A DNA stretch of 9,226 nucleotides from NCBI GenBank assembly GCA_012522875.1, contig JAAYJP010000186.1, forward strand, positions 1 through 9,226, given 5' to 3'. The notes below the pieces were generated by a model, which was given only the letters and a program-made list of their open reading frames with translations, made no database searches and had not been told where the DNA came from. The stretch's first letter is position 1, and each line of letters starts with the position of its first letter. The DNA is from Clostridiales bacterium (GTDB taxonomy: Bacteria; Bacillota; Clostridia; Christensenellales; Aristaeellaceae). Made by a program: the position numbers and the translations under genes. Of this stretch, positions 1 to 5,666 are shown one piece after another.

Positions 1-815
1 CTGAGGTGGTGGAATCGGCCATCTCAAAGAAGATGACGCTCATCGCATGGGAAAATATGAACGGCCCCAACGGAAGGGGCCATATCCACCTGTTTCATAA
101 GAACAACGAGATGGCCGGCTACTGCGGCGTACAGGACGCCCTTCGCCAGCGCGGTATCGATGGCAACTACGGGCCGGAGGTCAAGGCGGTCGTCCTCTCC
201 TATGGTTCGGTCAGCCGCGGCGCCATCCATGCGCTCAAAGGCCATGGTTTCCATGACATCACAGTGTATACCAAGCGGCCGCAGTATTTGGTGGGGATGC
301 AGATACCCGGGCCCCGGTACCGTAGGATGTGGCGGGAGGGGAAGGATACTTTCGTCGTGCATGGAAGCGATGGAAAGCCAGCCCCCCTGATCAACCGGCT
401 GACCAAGGCCGACATTATCATCAACGGCATCCTGCAGGACCCCCTTAACCCCGTTTTTTTTATCCGCGACGGGGATATCGAGAAGTTCAGAAAACCTTGC
501 CTGATAGCGGATATCAGCTGCGACAAGGGGATGAGTTTCAGCTTCTCCTCGCCTACATCCATGGAAGAGCCCATTCGAAAGGTGGGTAACATCAGCTATT
601 ATGCAGTGGATCATACGCCCACCATCCTGTGGGATTCCGCCAGTTGGGAGATTTCCCAGGCTCTGATGCCCTACCTGATCGACATGGCGCGGGACAAAAT
701 GGGGCAGGTTATACAGCAGGCCATGGACATCAAGGACGGCTTGATCATCAACGAAAAAATCATCAAATTTCAAAACCGGTCAGGCAAGCCCCCTTTTGCG
801 GTACAAGCCAAATAG
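1..815 (+). CDS. N5-(carboxyethyl)ornithine synthase-like dehydrogenase, 5' partial
   Basis: The reading frame is open from base 3 to the TAG at 813-815, so the gene starts before the window; the GTG codons at 6 and 9 have no convincing ribosome site and are probably internal. The visible part contains a Rossmann-type segment (VVLSYGSVSRGA, about residues 62-73 counted from base 6) and the conserved C-terminal blocks LIADISCDKGM and YYAVDHTPTILWDSASWEIS. These blocks are characteristic of the N5-(carboxyethyl)ornithine synthase branch of the alanine dehydrogenase/transhydrogenase superfamily. Known members join pyruvate to the side-chain amine of ornithine or lysine with NADPH. The substrate here cannot be read from sequence, and another opine-type or amino-acid dehydrogenase is possible. 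The last 11 residues after FQNR look like an extension and lie inside the repeat-rich stretch that follows. Confidence 0.75.
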   Translation, partial: EVVESAISKKMTLIAWENMNGPNGRGHIHLFHKNNEMAGYCGVQDALRQRGIDGNYGPEVKAVVLSYGSVSRGAIHALKGHGFHDITVYTKRPQYLVGMQIPGPRYRRMWREGKDTFVVHGSDGKPAPLINRLTKADIIINGILQDPLNPVFFIRDGDIEKFRKPCLIADISCDKGMSFSFSSPTSMEEPIRKVGNISYYAVDHTPTILWDSASWEISQALMPYLIDMARDKMGQVIQQAMDIKDGLIINEKIIKFQNRSGKPPFAVQAK

Positions 816-1157
816 CGTTCCCCCGGAGTGGAACAGCCCTCCCCGCTTAGCCCAGGCAAGTTTGCGGGTTTACATTGTACGCCCCCGGCCCTGTGGCAAA
901 TTCCACTGCCAGCCGGCCAGAGCAGGCACTGTTGCTATAGTACCGCAAAGCCCTCCCGCGTTTGCCAGGCTCCTCGGGCTTCTGTCCCGGGCGGCAAAAA
1001 AAGCCAGGGGCATATACCCCGGCATAAACGACTAAACAAGCCGTAGCGGGTTTGGAGGACGCCGGCACCCCGGCCCGGCAATCCACCTCGGCGGCATAGG
1101 CGCCAGGCCGACAGCCCATCAGCTTCTCCGCCAAAAAGCATCGTATATCGGGAGATG
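816..1157. other. Gene-free convergent gap with nested inverted repeats
   Basis: This 342-bp gap separates the plus-strand synthase from the minus-strand ATPase. I see no convincing gene: open frames exist on both strands but lack ribosome sites and recognisable domains. It is rich in inverted repeats. TTTGCGGTAC at 795-804 (inside the end of the synthase gene) is exactly complementary to GTACCGCAAA at 940-949. CAGGCAAG is directly repeated at 781-788 and 853-860, each time followed by a TTTGCGG motif. A small hairpin (TGGCA/TGCCA) lies near 893-910. The only element with a clear function is the minus-strand terminator at 996-1023. The 780-970 part could be a small dispersed intergenic repeat or a structured 3' RNA. 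Confidence 0.5.
996..1023 (-). terminator. Rho-independent terminator of the transporter operon
   Basis: Read on the minus strand, GCCGGGG and CCCCTGGC form a GC-rich stem with one bulged T and a TATATG loop, followed directly by seven T (996-1002 on the plus strand). It lies about 135 nt after the ATPase stop codon and is the first good terminator there, so the operon mRNA probably ends here with a structured 3' untranslated region. Confidence 0.75.
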
Positions 1158-1952
1158 TCAGCCCAGCAGCATCCGGTCATTCATCACCTCGTCCGAGCGC
1201 TGCTGGGAGAAGCGCTGAATGAGGCCCTCCACAGTCAGTTTCTGTTTCTCCTCCCCTGCCGCATCCAGGATAACGCGGCCCTGGCTCATCATGATCAGGC
1301 GGTTCCCGTACTGGATGGCATGGCGCATGTTGTGGGTTACCATCAGGCAGGTAAGGCCCATGTCTTTAATAAATTGATTGCTTAGTTCCATCACCTTCCT
1401 GGCGGTCTTGGGGTCAAGGGCGGCCGCGTGCTCGTCCAGCAGCAGCACTTTGGGTGTACCAATGGTTGCCATCAGGAGGGTCAGGGCCTGGCGCTGGCCG
1501 CCGGAGAGCAGGCCCACCTTTTGGGACATCCGGTCCTCAAGCCCCAGCCCCAGGCTTTTTAGCATCCCGTGATAGCGCTCACGCTCCTGTGGGGTTACAC
1601 CCCAGGCCAGGGTGCGCCTTTTCCCACGGCGAAGGGCCAGGGCCAGGTTTTCCTCAATTTCCATATCCGCGGCCGTACCCATCAGCGGGTCCTGAAAAAC
1701 GCGGCCCAGGTGACGGGCCCTTTTATATTCAGGCAAACGGTCCAGCATCATGCCGTTCACCCGGATGCTCCCCTGGTCCTGTCGGTAGACGCCGGCCACG
1801 CAGTTTAATAGGGTGGACTTCCCGGCGCCATTGCCACCAATAACGGTGGCAAAATCACCCGGGGCCAGATGCAGGCAAACATCATCCAGTGCCAGCTTCT
1901 CGTTGACAGTCCCAGGGTTAAAGGTTTTGGACAGATGATCAACGTTCAGCAT
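1158..1952 (-). CDS. ABC transporter ATP-binding protein, TrpZ-like
   Basis: A 264-residue cytoplasmic ATPase that powers uptake by the neighbouring permease and binding protein(s). All nucleotide-binding motifs are present: Walker A GGNGAGKST (39-47), Q-loop glutamine 87, signature LSGGQ (149-153), Walker B VLLLDE (169-174) and the switch histidine 207. The Walker B/D-loop reads LLLDEHAAALDP; an H after the catalytic E is usual for the TrpXYZ group (known for tryptophan/tyrosine-type transporters of Firmicutes). The ATG overlaps the permease gene by 14 bp and has a GGGAG ribosome site about 6 nt upstream, which indicates translational coupling. It is the last gene of the operon before the terminator at 996-1023. 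The ATPase says nothing about substrate; aromatic amino acids are inferred from the T-box leaders upstream. Confidence 0.9.
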   Translation of the reverse strand: MLNVDHLSKTFNPGTVNEKLALDDVCLHLAPGDFATVIGGNGAGKSTLLNCVAGVYRQDQGSIRVNGMMLDRLPEYKRARHLGRVFQDPLMGTAADMEIEENLALALRRGKRRTLAWGVTPQERERYHGMLKSLGLGLEDRMSQKVGLLSGGQRQALTLLMATIGTPKVLLLDEHAAALDPKTARKVMELSNQFIKDMGLTCLMVTHNMRHAIQYGNRLIMMSQGRVILDAAGEEKQKLTVEGLIQRFSQQRSDEVMNDRMLLG

Positions 1953-2847
1953 GGTGGCTCCCTTTCGTGACGTGGCGGGCGGTGTCGCGCATTTCTTTAA
2001 GGCGGGGAAGGAACAGCGCCACCACCACGGTAAGCGCGGTAAAAAGCTTCAGGTCGTCCGCCGGCATCCCCAGGCGAAGGACCAGGGCGATGATAATCCG
2101 GTAGCTCACGGCGCCCAGGATCATGGACAACAGGCGGCTGAGGAAGTTGTTCCGGGCGAAAAGAACCTCGCCGATGATGAGGCTGGCCAGACCGATCACG
2201 ATGGCGCCAACACCCATCTGCACATCCGCATAGTTCTGGGACTGGGCGATGAGCGACCCGGAAAGCGCCACCAACCCGTTTGAAACCATAAGGCCCAAAA
2301 TCACTGTGGTATCGGTATGGATGCCCTGAGCCCTGACCATGTTGGGGTTGTTGCCCGTGGCACGGATGGCGCTGCCAAGTTCCGTTCCAAAAAACCAATA
2401 AAGGATAAACACCAGCGCCAGGGACATCACCGCCCCTGCAGCGATCACCGCCCAGGTCTTGTCAAGCCCCAGCCATTCCCCTATCACCGTATAGGCCGTG
2501 CCCAGCCTCAGGAGGGAAAGGTTGGCCTTTCCCATGACCCTTAAGTTGATGGAATATAGCGCTATCATGGTGAGAATGCCGGAAAGCAGTGCCGGAATCT
2601 TGAGTTTGGTGTGTAACAGCCCTGTCGCCAGCCCTGCCAGGAGCCCCGCCCCGAAGGACAGCATCATGCCTAAAAAAGGGCTCTGCCCGGCATAAATCAT
2701 CTGCGCCGTCACAGCAGCGCCCAGGGTAAGCGTGCCCTCCACAGTCAAGTCCGCGATGTTCAATATACGATAGGTGATATACACCCCCAGGGCCATGATG
2801 CTCCATAACAGCCCCAGAGACAGGGCGCCCAGCAACACTTGTTCCAC
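1939..2847 (-). CDS. ABC transporter permease, TrpY-like
   Basis: A hydrophobic protein of about 300 residues with roughly eight or more membrane segments, of the branched-chain/BPD_transp_2 permease type used by TrpXYZ systems. The opening block (LWSIMALGVYITYRILNIADLTVEGTL, given here in parts: MALGVYITYRIL, then ADLTVEG) is typical of this group. It forms the membrane channel for the binding proteins encoded upstream and couples to the ATPase, whose gene it overlaps. I favour the GTG at 2847 as start because GGAGG (2854-2858) lies 6 nt before it. The ATG at 2853 directly abuts that GGAGG and would need another site; it would add two residues. A TTG at 2874 lies inside the hairpin and has no ribosome site. 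There is only one permease gene for two binding proteins. Confidence 0.88.
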   Translation of the reverse strand: MEQVLLGALSLGLLWSIMALGVYITYRILNIADLTVEGTLTLGAAVTAQMIYAGQSPFLGMMLSFGAGLLAGLATGLLHTKLKIPALLSGILTMIALYSINLRVMGKANLSLLRLGTAYTVIGEWLGLDKTWAVIAAGAVMSLALVFILYWFFGTELGSAIRATGNNPNMVRAQGIHTDTTVILGLMVSNGLVALSGSLIAQSQNYADVQMGVGAIVIGLASLIIGEVLFARNNFLSRLLSMILGAVSYRIIIALVLRLGMPADDLKLFTALTVVVALFLPRLKEMRDTARHVTKGSHHAER

Positions 2848-2853
2848 TTTCAT

Positions 2854-2858
2854 CCTCC
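2854..2858 (-). promoter_or_regulatory. Ribosome binding site of the permease gene
   Basis: GGAGG on the minus strand lies immediately after the 3' arm of the intercistronic hairpin and 6 nt before GTG 2847. The spacing decides for GTG over the abutting ATG. Its position next to the stem may limit ribosome access. Confidence 0.6.
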
Positions 2859-2888
2859 CGCCCCGCCGGGCCAAAGCCCGGCGGGGCG
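2859..2888 (-). promoter_or_regulatory. Perfect 13-bp intercistronic hairpin between binding protein and permease
   Basis: CGCCCCGCCGGGC and GCCCGGCGGGGCG are perfect complements separated by a 4-nt loop (2872-2875). The hairpin begins 15 nt after the binding-protein stop and ends at the permease ribosome site. No T-run follows in the direction of transcription, so it is not a standard terminator. The likely role is to protect the upstream mRNA from 3' decay and/or lower permease translation, giving more binding protein than membrane components, as is common in ABC transporter operons. This role is inferred. Confidence 0.65.
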
Positions 2889-2903
2889 TATTCTTTATGA
2901 TGC

Positions 2904-3872
2904 CTACTTCATTTCGACAGCAAACTCGGCCAGGTCTTCAGGGACAGCGATGCCCAGGGCTTCGCAGGCAGTTTTGTTGACAAGATACTGGAAATCCGTC
3001 TGGCGCTGAATGGGCATCTCACCCACCTTGGCTTCGCCCCTGAGAATCTGGGCCGCCATATGGCCCGTCTGCTCACCCAGGCGGAAGTAGTTGACCCCCA
3101 GGGTGAAGGTGCCGCCGCCGGTGACCTGGGCTTCCTCGCCGCAGGAAAGGGCAAGCCCCGCCTTCATAGCTTCCTCAGCCACAATGGGAATGGCGGCTGA
3201 GATGATATTATCCGTAGGCAGATAGATGGCATCGCAGCGGCCCGCCAGGCTCTGGACGGCCTGCTGCACATCGTTTGAGTTGTTGACCGTGACCTCCAGC
3301 GCTTCCATGCCCTGGGCTGCAATCTCCTCCAGCGCCAGGCGCACCTGTGTCTGGGAGTTGATCTCGCTGCCGGTGTAGAGGATACCCACCACTTTCGCTT
3401 CCGGCAGGAAACGCTTGATGAGTTTGATCTGGTCAGCCACGGGGTTCATGTCCGAAGTGCCGGAGACGTTGAAGCCTGGGGCATCATCGCTTTTGGCCAA
3501 TTTGGCGCCCACAAAATCCGTAACCGCCGTGCCCAGGATGGGGATACGGTCCGTTTTTCCGGCCAGGGAGAGCACTGCGGGCGTAGCGATGCCAAGCATC
3601 AGGTCCACCCCATCCGCCACAAATTTATCCGCGATGGAAGCACAGATGTCCTGGCTGGCCTGGCCGTTCTGGTAATCGAAGATAACATTCACGTTTTCCA
3701 CAAAACCTTCATCCGCAAGGCCTTTCACAAAGCCATCCCGCGCGGAATCCAGGGCGTCGTGCTGCACATACTGGAGGATGCCCACCACCGGCTTCTCCTC
3801 TGCCATCCCAAGGCCAGGCAGCAGGAGCGCCATCACCAACAGCGCCGCCAACAGATTCATTGACCGTTTCAT
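2904..3872 (-). CDS. ABC transporter substrate-binding protein A, TrpX-like (Tyr T-box controlled)
   Basis: A 322-residue exported binding protein of the ABC_sub_bind (TrpX) family. An N-terminal signal peptide (MKRSMNLLAALLVMALLLPG, cleavage probably after GMA at about residue 24) is followed by the two-lobed ligand-binding fold. Family landmarks are GILQYVQH (31-38), ADGVDLMLGIATPAV, YTGSEINS, VNNSNDVQQA and PTDN. There is no lipobox cysteine, which is unusual for a Gram-positive binding protein. The ATG at 3870-3872 has AAGGAGG 9 nt upstream. The gene is first in an operon with permease and ATPase. It lies behind a T-box leader with specifier UAC, so expression should rise when tRNA-Tyr is uncharged; tyrosine or a precursor is therefore the inferred ligand. 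By eye it is about 60% identical to protein B at 4273-5247. Confidence 0.88.
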   Translation of the reverse strand: MKRSMNLLAALLVMALLLPGLGMAEEKPVVGILQYVQHDALDSARDGFVKGLADEGFVENVNVIFDYQNGQASQDICASIADKFVADGVDLMLGIATPAVLSLAGKTDRIPILGTAVTDFVGAKLAKSDDAPGFNVSGTSDMNPVADQIKLIKRFLPEAKVVGILYTGSEINSQTQVRLALEEIAAQGMEALEVTVNNSNDVQQAVQSLAGRCDAIYLPTDNIISAAIPIVAEEAMKAGLALSCGEEAQVTGGGTFTLGVNYFRLGEQTGHMAAQILRGEAKVGEMPIQRQTDFQYLVNKTACEALGIAVPEDLAEFAVEMK

Positions 3873-3905
3873 CCTATTTTTCCTCCTTGTTTGCTGCGTT
3901 TCATC

Positions 3906-3937
3906 AAAAACGCCCTCTGCGCTTAACGCAGAGGGCG
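3906..3937 (-). terminator. T-box regulated terminator (Tyr leader)
   Basis: CGCCCTCTGCG and CGCAGAGGGCG form a perfect 11-bp stem with a 5-nt loop, followed by five T. It ends 33 nt before the start codon of binding protein A and is the terminator that competes with the T-box antiterminator. Confidence 0.92.
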
Positions 3938-4152
3938 ACTCGATCGCGGTACCACCTCATGTTCCTGTCCGAAGACAGCTCAGGGCAACTGACATTGCCT
4001 TCCCCTGTAACGGGGGGAATCCGGCACAGCCTACTCCTTTTCAGCCTGCAGCTCCCAGGATGTACTCACGGCCCGCCCCCTGCTTCCTCGCACCATCCGG
4101 AAACTCTCTTAAGGGGGGTAAAGGCGGCTACCTGTTCCTGATCACAGCCCTT
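3906..4152 (-). promoter_or_regulatory. T-box riboswitch, specifier UAC (tyrosine)
   Basis: Read on the minus strand, this leader has the T-box order of parts. There is a Stem I base with the AGGTAG loop-E side, an AGAGAG bulge and a GGTGCGA distal loop. Then come the specifier region GTGAGTACATCC, a small hairpin CTGTC-TTCG-GACAG, the T-box core AGGTGGTACCGCG (3945-3957) and a terminator. The helix CAGGA (4136-4140) with UCCUG (4056-4060) closes the specifier loop, which places the specifier at UAC (plus-strand 4062-4064) followed by the conserved purine A. The UGGU of the core would pair with the ACCA end of a tRNA with A73, as in bacterial tRNA-Tyr. Uncharged tRNA-Tyr should stabilise the antiterminator and switch on the binding protein, permease and ATPase genes. 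The 5' end is inferred from the promoter. Confidence 0.9.
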
Positions 4153-4158
4153 AAATAG

Positions 4159-4188
4159 ATTGTATCCAATCCCTCCCCCGTCTCTCAA
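4159..4188 (-). promoter_or_regulatory. Promoter of the Tyr T-box operon
   Basis: On the minus strand TTGAGA (4183-4188) and TACAAT (4159-4164) are separated by 18 nt, a good sigma-A type match. The predicted start site near 4152 is just upstream of Stem I, which supports the assignment. The rest of the 4153-4272 gap shows no other gene, and no clear terminator follows binding protein B, so transcripts from the upstream promoter may read into this leader. Confidence 0.7.
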
Positions 4189-4272
4189 TGTGTGTTCCGG
4201 TCGTTATTTTTCCGTTTTAGGGAAATCATGGCAAAATGCAGGGGAAGTACAAGCCAGCTAACGCGTCGGCCC

Positions 4273-5247
4273 TTAATGTGTTTCCTCCGCATAGGGCAGC
4301 ATGTCCTCCGGGATCGCAAGGCCGATGGCGTCGCATAATGTCTTGTTCACATAGTAACTATACTCGCTCTGGCTTTCAATGGGCATCTCGCCCACAGCTT
4401 CCACTTCGCCCCTTAGCAGCTTTCCCGCCATCAGGCCGGTCTGCTCGCCCAGTTTTTGGTAGTCAATCGCCAGGGTAAACTGGCCGCCCTCCTTCACCAT
4501 GCCGGCATCCCCGCACACCACGGGCCGTTTGGCTTCAAGGGCTACTTCCGCCACGATGGGCATGGAGGCGGCCAGGACATTATCCGTGGGGATATATATC
4601 ACATCACAGGCGTTCACCAGGGAGAGCATGGCTTGCTGGACATCGTTTGAGTTGTTCACGGTGACCTCGGTGTAGTCCATGCCCAGGGCGGTAATCTCCT
4701 CCTTGGCAATCGTTGCCTGCAGGGTGGAGTTGATTTCGCTGCCGGTGTAAATGAGGCCAACGGTCCTGGCCTCCGGTACGAAGCGGCCGATCATGGCGAT
4801 CTGGTCTTTGATGGGGTTCATATCGGTGGTTCCGGAGATGTTGAAACCGGGTATTTCATTGCTTTGGGCCAGCCTGGCTTCCACATAGTCGGTAACAGCG
4901 GTGCCCAGAATCGGGACGGTCTCTGTCTTCCCCGCAAGGGCCAGGACAGCCGGGGTGGCGATGCCCAGCATCAGGTCAACGCCGTCAGCCACGAATTTGT
5001 CCGCGATGGAAGCGCAGGTGCTCTGGTCTGCCTGGCCGTTTTGGTAGTCGATGATGACGGTCTCACCGGGCACATAGCCTTGTTCCTGAAGGGATTTCAG
5101 AAAGCCTTCCCGCGCCAGGTCCAGGGCGCCATGCTGCACATACTGGAGGATGCCGATGACAGGCACATTCTCCCCCGCAAAAGCGAAAAACGGCAGCAAG
5201 AGGGCAATAGCAAGAACCAGGGGCAGAAGGTGTTTGATCCGTTTCAT
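4273..5247 (-). CDS. ABC transporter substrate-binding protein B, TrpX-like (Phe T-box controlled)
   Basis: A 324-residue exported binding protein and clear paralogue of protein A. It shares GILQYVQH, SIADKFVADGVDLMLGIATP, YTGSEINS, VNNSNDVQQA and PTDN. The signal peptide (MKRIKHLLPLVLAIALLLPF) ends near AFA-GE and has no lipobox cysteine. The segments that differ most from protein A lie in the second lobe (VVCGDAGMVKEGGQFTLAIDY against LSCGEEAQVTGGGTFTLGVNY, each quoted as two short parts: VVCGDAG/LSCGEEA and LAIDYQ/LGVNYF). In this family that region helps shape the ligand pocket. The start ATG 5247 has AAGGAGG 8 nt upstream. No permease or ATPase of its own is visible; it probably shares those of the downstream operon. 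Its leader has specifier UUC, so phenylalanine is the inferred ligand. Confidence 0.87.
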   Translation of the reverse strand: MKRIKHLLPLVLAIALLLPFFAFAGENVPVIGILQYVQHGALDLAREGFLKSLQEQGYVPGETVIIDYQNGQADQSTCASIADKFVADGVDLMLGIATPAVLALAGKTETVPILGTAVTDYVEARLAQSNEIPGFNISGTTDMNPIKDQIAMIGRFVPEARTVGLIYTGSEINSTLQATIAKEEITALGMDYTEVTVNNSNDVQQAMLSLVNACDVIYIPTDNVLAASMPIVAEVALEAKRPVVCGDAGMVKEGGQFTLAIDYQKLGEQTGLMAGKLLRGEVEAVGEMPIESQSEYSYYVNKTLCDAIGLAIPEDMLPYAEETH

Positions 5248-5284
5248 GTGGGGTTCCTCCTTTTAATGTGTTGGGCTGAAATTG

Positions 5285-5313
5285 AAACCGCCCTCAGCAT
5301 ATGCTGAGGGCGG
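5285..5313 (-). terminator. T-box regulated terminator (Phe leader)
   Basis: CCGCCCTCAGCAT/ATGCTGAGGGCGG is a perfect 26-nt palindrome at 5288-5313. Only three T follow (then CAATTT), a weaker tail than the five T of the Tyr leader, so basal readthrough may be higher here. Confidence 0.85.
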
Positions 5314-5530
5314 ATGACCCGCGGTACCACCTCAATTTCTGTCAAAAGACAGCTCAGGGCAACGAACATTGCCTTCCCCTGTAACGGAGGGAAACCCGGC
5401 ATGGCTTACTGGGAATTTCAGCCTGCGGCTCCCGGGATGAAATCACTGCCCGCGCCCCTTGCTTCTTTCCACCTGACGAAGCTCTCTTGAAGGTTTGCCT
5501 GGCGGCTACCTGTTCCCGATCAGTGCCGTT
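5285..5530 (-). promoter_or_regulatory. T-box riboswitch, specifier UUC (phenylalanine)
   Basis: The same parts as the Tyr leader occur in the same order: ACAGGTAGCCGCC, AGAGAG, GGTGGAA, the specifier region GTGATTTCATCC, hairpin CTGTC-TTTT-GACAG, core AGGTGGTACCGCG (5320-5332) and a terminator. The closing helix is CGGGA (5514-5518) with UCCCG (5433-5437). Compared with CAGGA/UCCUG in the other leader this is a compensatory change, so the helix is real. It sets the specifier at UUC (plus-strand 5439-5441), followed by A. UGGU in the core fits A73 of tRNA-Phe and does not fit the G73 of bacterial tRNA-Trp. Uncharged tRNA-Phe should switch on binding protein B. The 5' end is inferred from the promoter. 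Confidence 0.9.
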
Positions 5531-5536
5531 GACGGG

Positions 5537-5565
5537 ATTGTAGCCCGGCTATACCGGAGCTTCAA
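5537..5565 (-). promoter_or_regulatory. Promoter of the Phe T-box gene
   Basis: On the minus strand TTGAAG (5560-5565) and TACAAT (5537-5542) are 17 nt apart. The predicted start near 5530 is just before Stem I. The -10 box is identical to that of the Tyr leader promoter, as expected from duplication of the whole unit. Confidence 0.72.
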
Positions 5566-5630
5566 TGTATGATCAGGTCTGTTTTTGGCCGCAGATTGGG
5601 ATAAACATTCCTAATACAAAGCGCCGGGCG

Positions 5631-5660
5631 TTGACGGCACCTGGCCTGGCAAGGTATTAT
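5631..5660 (+). promoter_or_regulatory. Promoter of the deacetylase gene, possibly leaderless
   Basis: TTGACG (5631-5636) and TATTAT (5655-5660), 18 nt apart, each match the sigma-A consensus at five of six bases. The predicted start site (about 5666-5668) coincides with the ATG at 5667, which would give a leaderless mRNA. Only a weak AAGG (5651-5654), lying within the spacer, precedes the ATG. It points away from the Phe T-box promoter about 65 bp to the left. Confidence 0.55.
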
Positions 5661-5666
5661 GGGCCC

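Noticed and set aside
24..773. Long minus-strand open frame opposite the synthase gene
   Set aside because: The plus-strand frame has clear family motifs; the opposite frame shows none and is a codon-bias shadow.
816..835. GTTCC/GGAAC hairpin just after the synthase stop as a plus-strand terminator
   Set aside because: Only a 5-bp stem with no T-run; too weak to call.
796..1046. Plus-strand open frames of 72-79 codons after the synthase gene
   Set aside because: They overlap the repeat-rich gap, have no ribosome site and show no known motif; the high GC content explains the open frames.
847..1180. Minus-strand open frames of 81 and 95 codons downstream of the ATPase
   Set aside because: No ribosome site, no recognisable domain, odd composition, and they run across the transcription terminator at 996-1023.
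3778..4158. Plus-strand open frames across the Tyr leader
   Set aside because: They lie on the strand opposite a well-supported T-box riboswitch and its promoter, with no ribosome site.
3906..5530. Tryptophan as the T-box ligand, as in known TrpXYZ loci
   Set aside because: No UGG triplet occupies the specifier position, and the UGGU core predicts an A73 tRNA whereas bacterial tRNA-Trp has G73.
5565..5666. N-terminal extension of the deacetylase to GTG 5565
   Set aside because: It would place 34 non-conserved residues before a clean signal peptide and would be translated from within two promoter regions.
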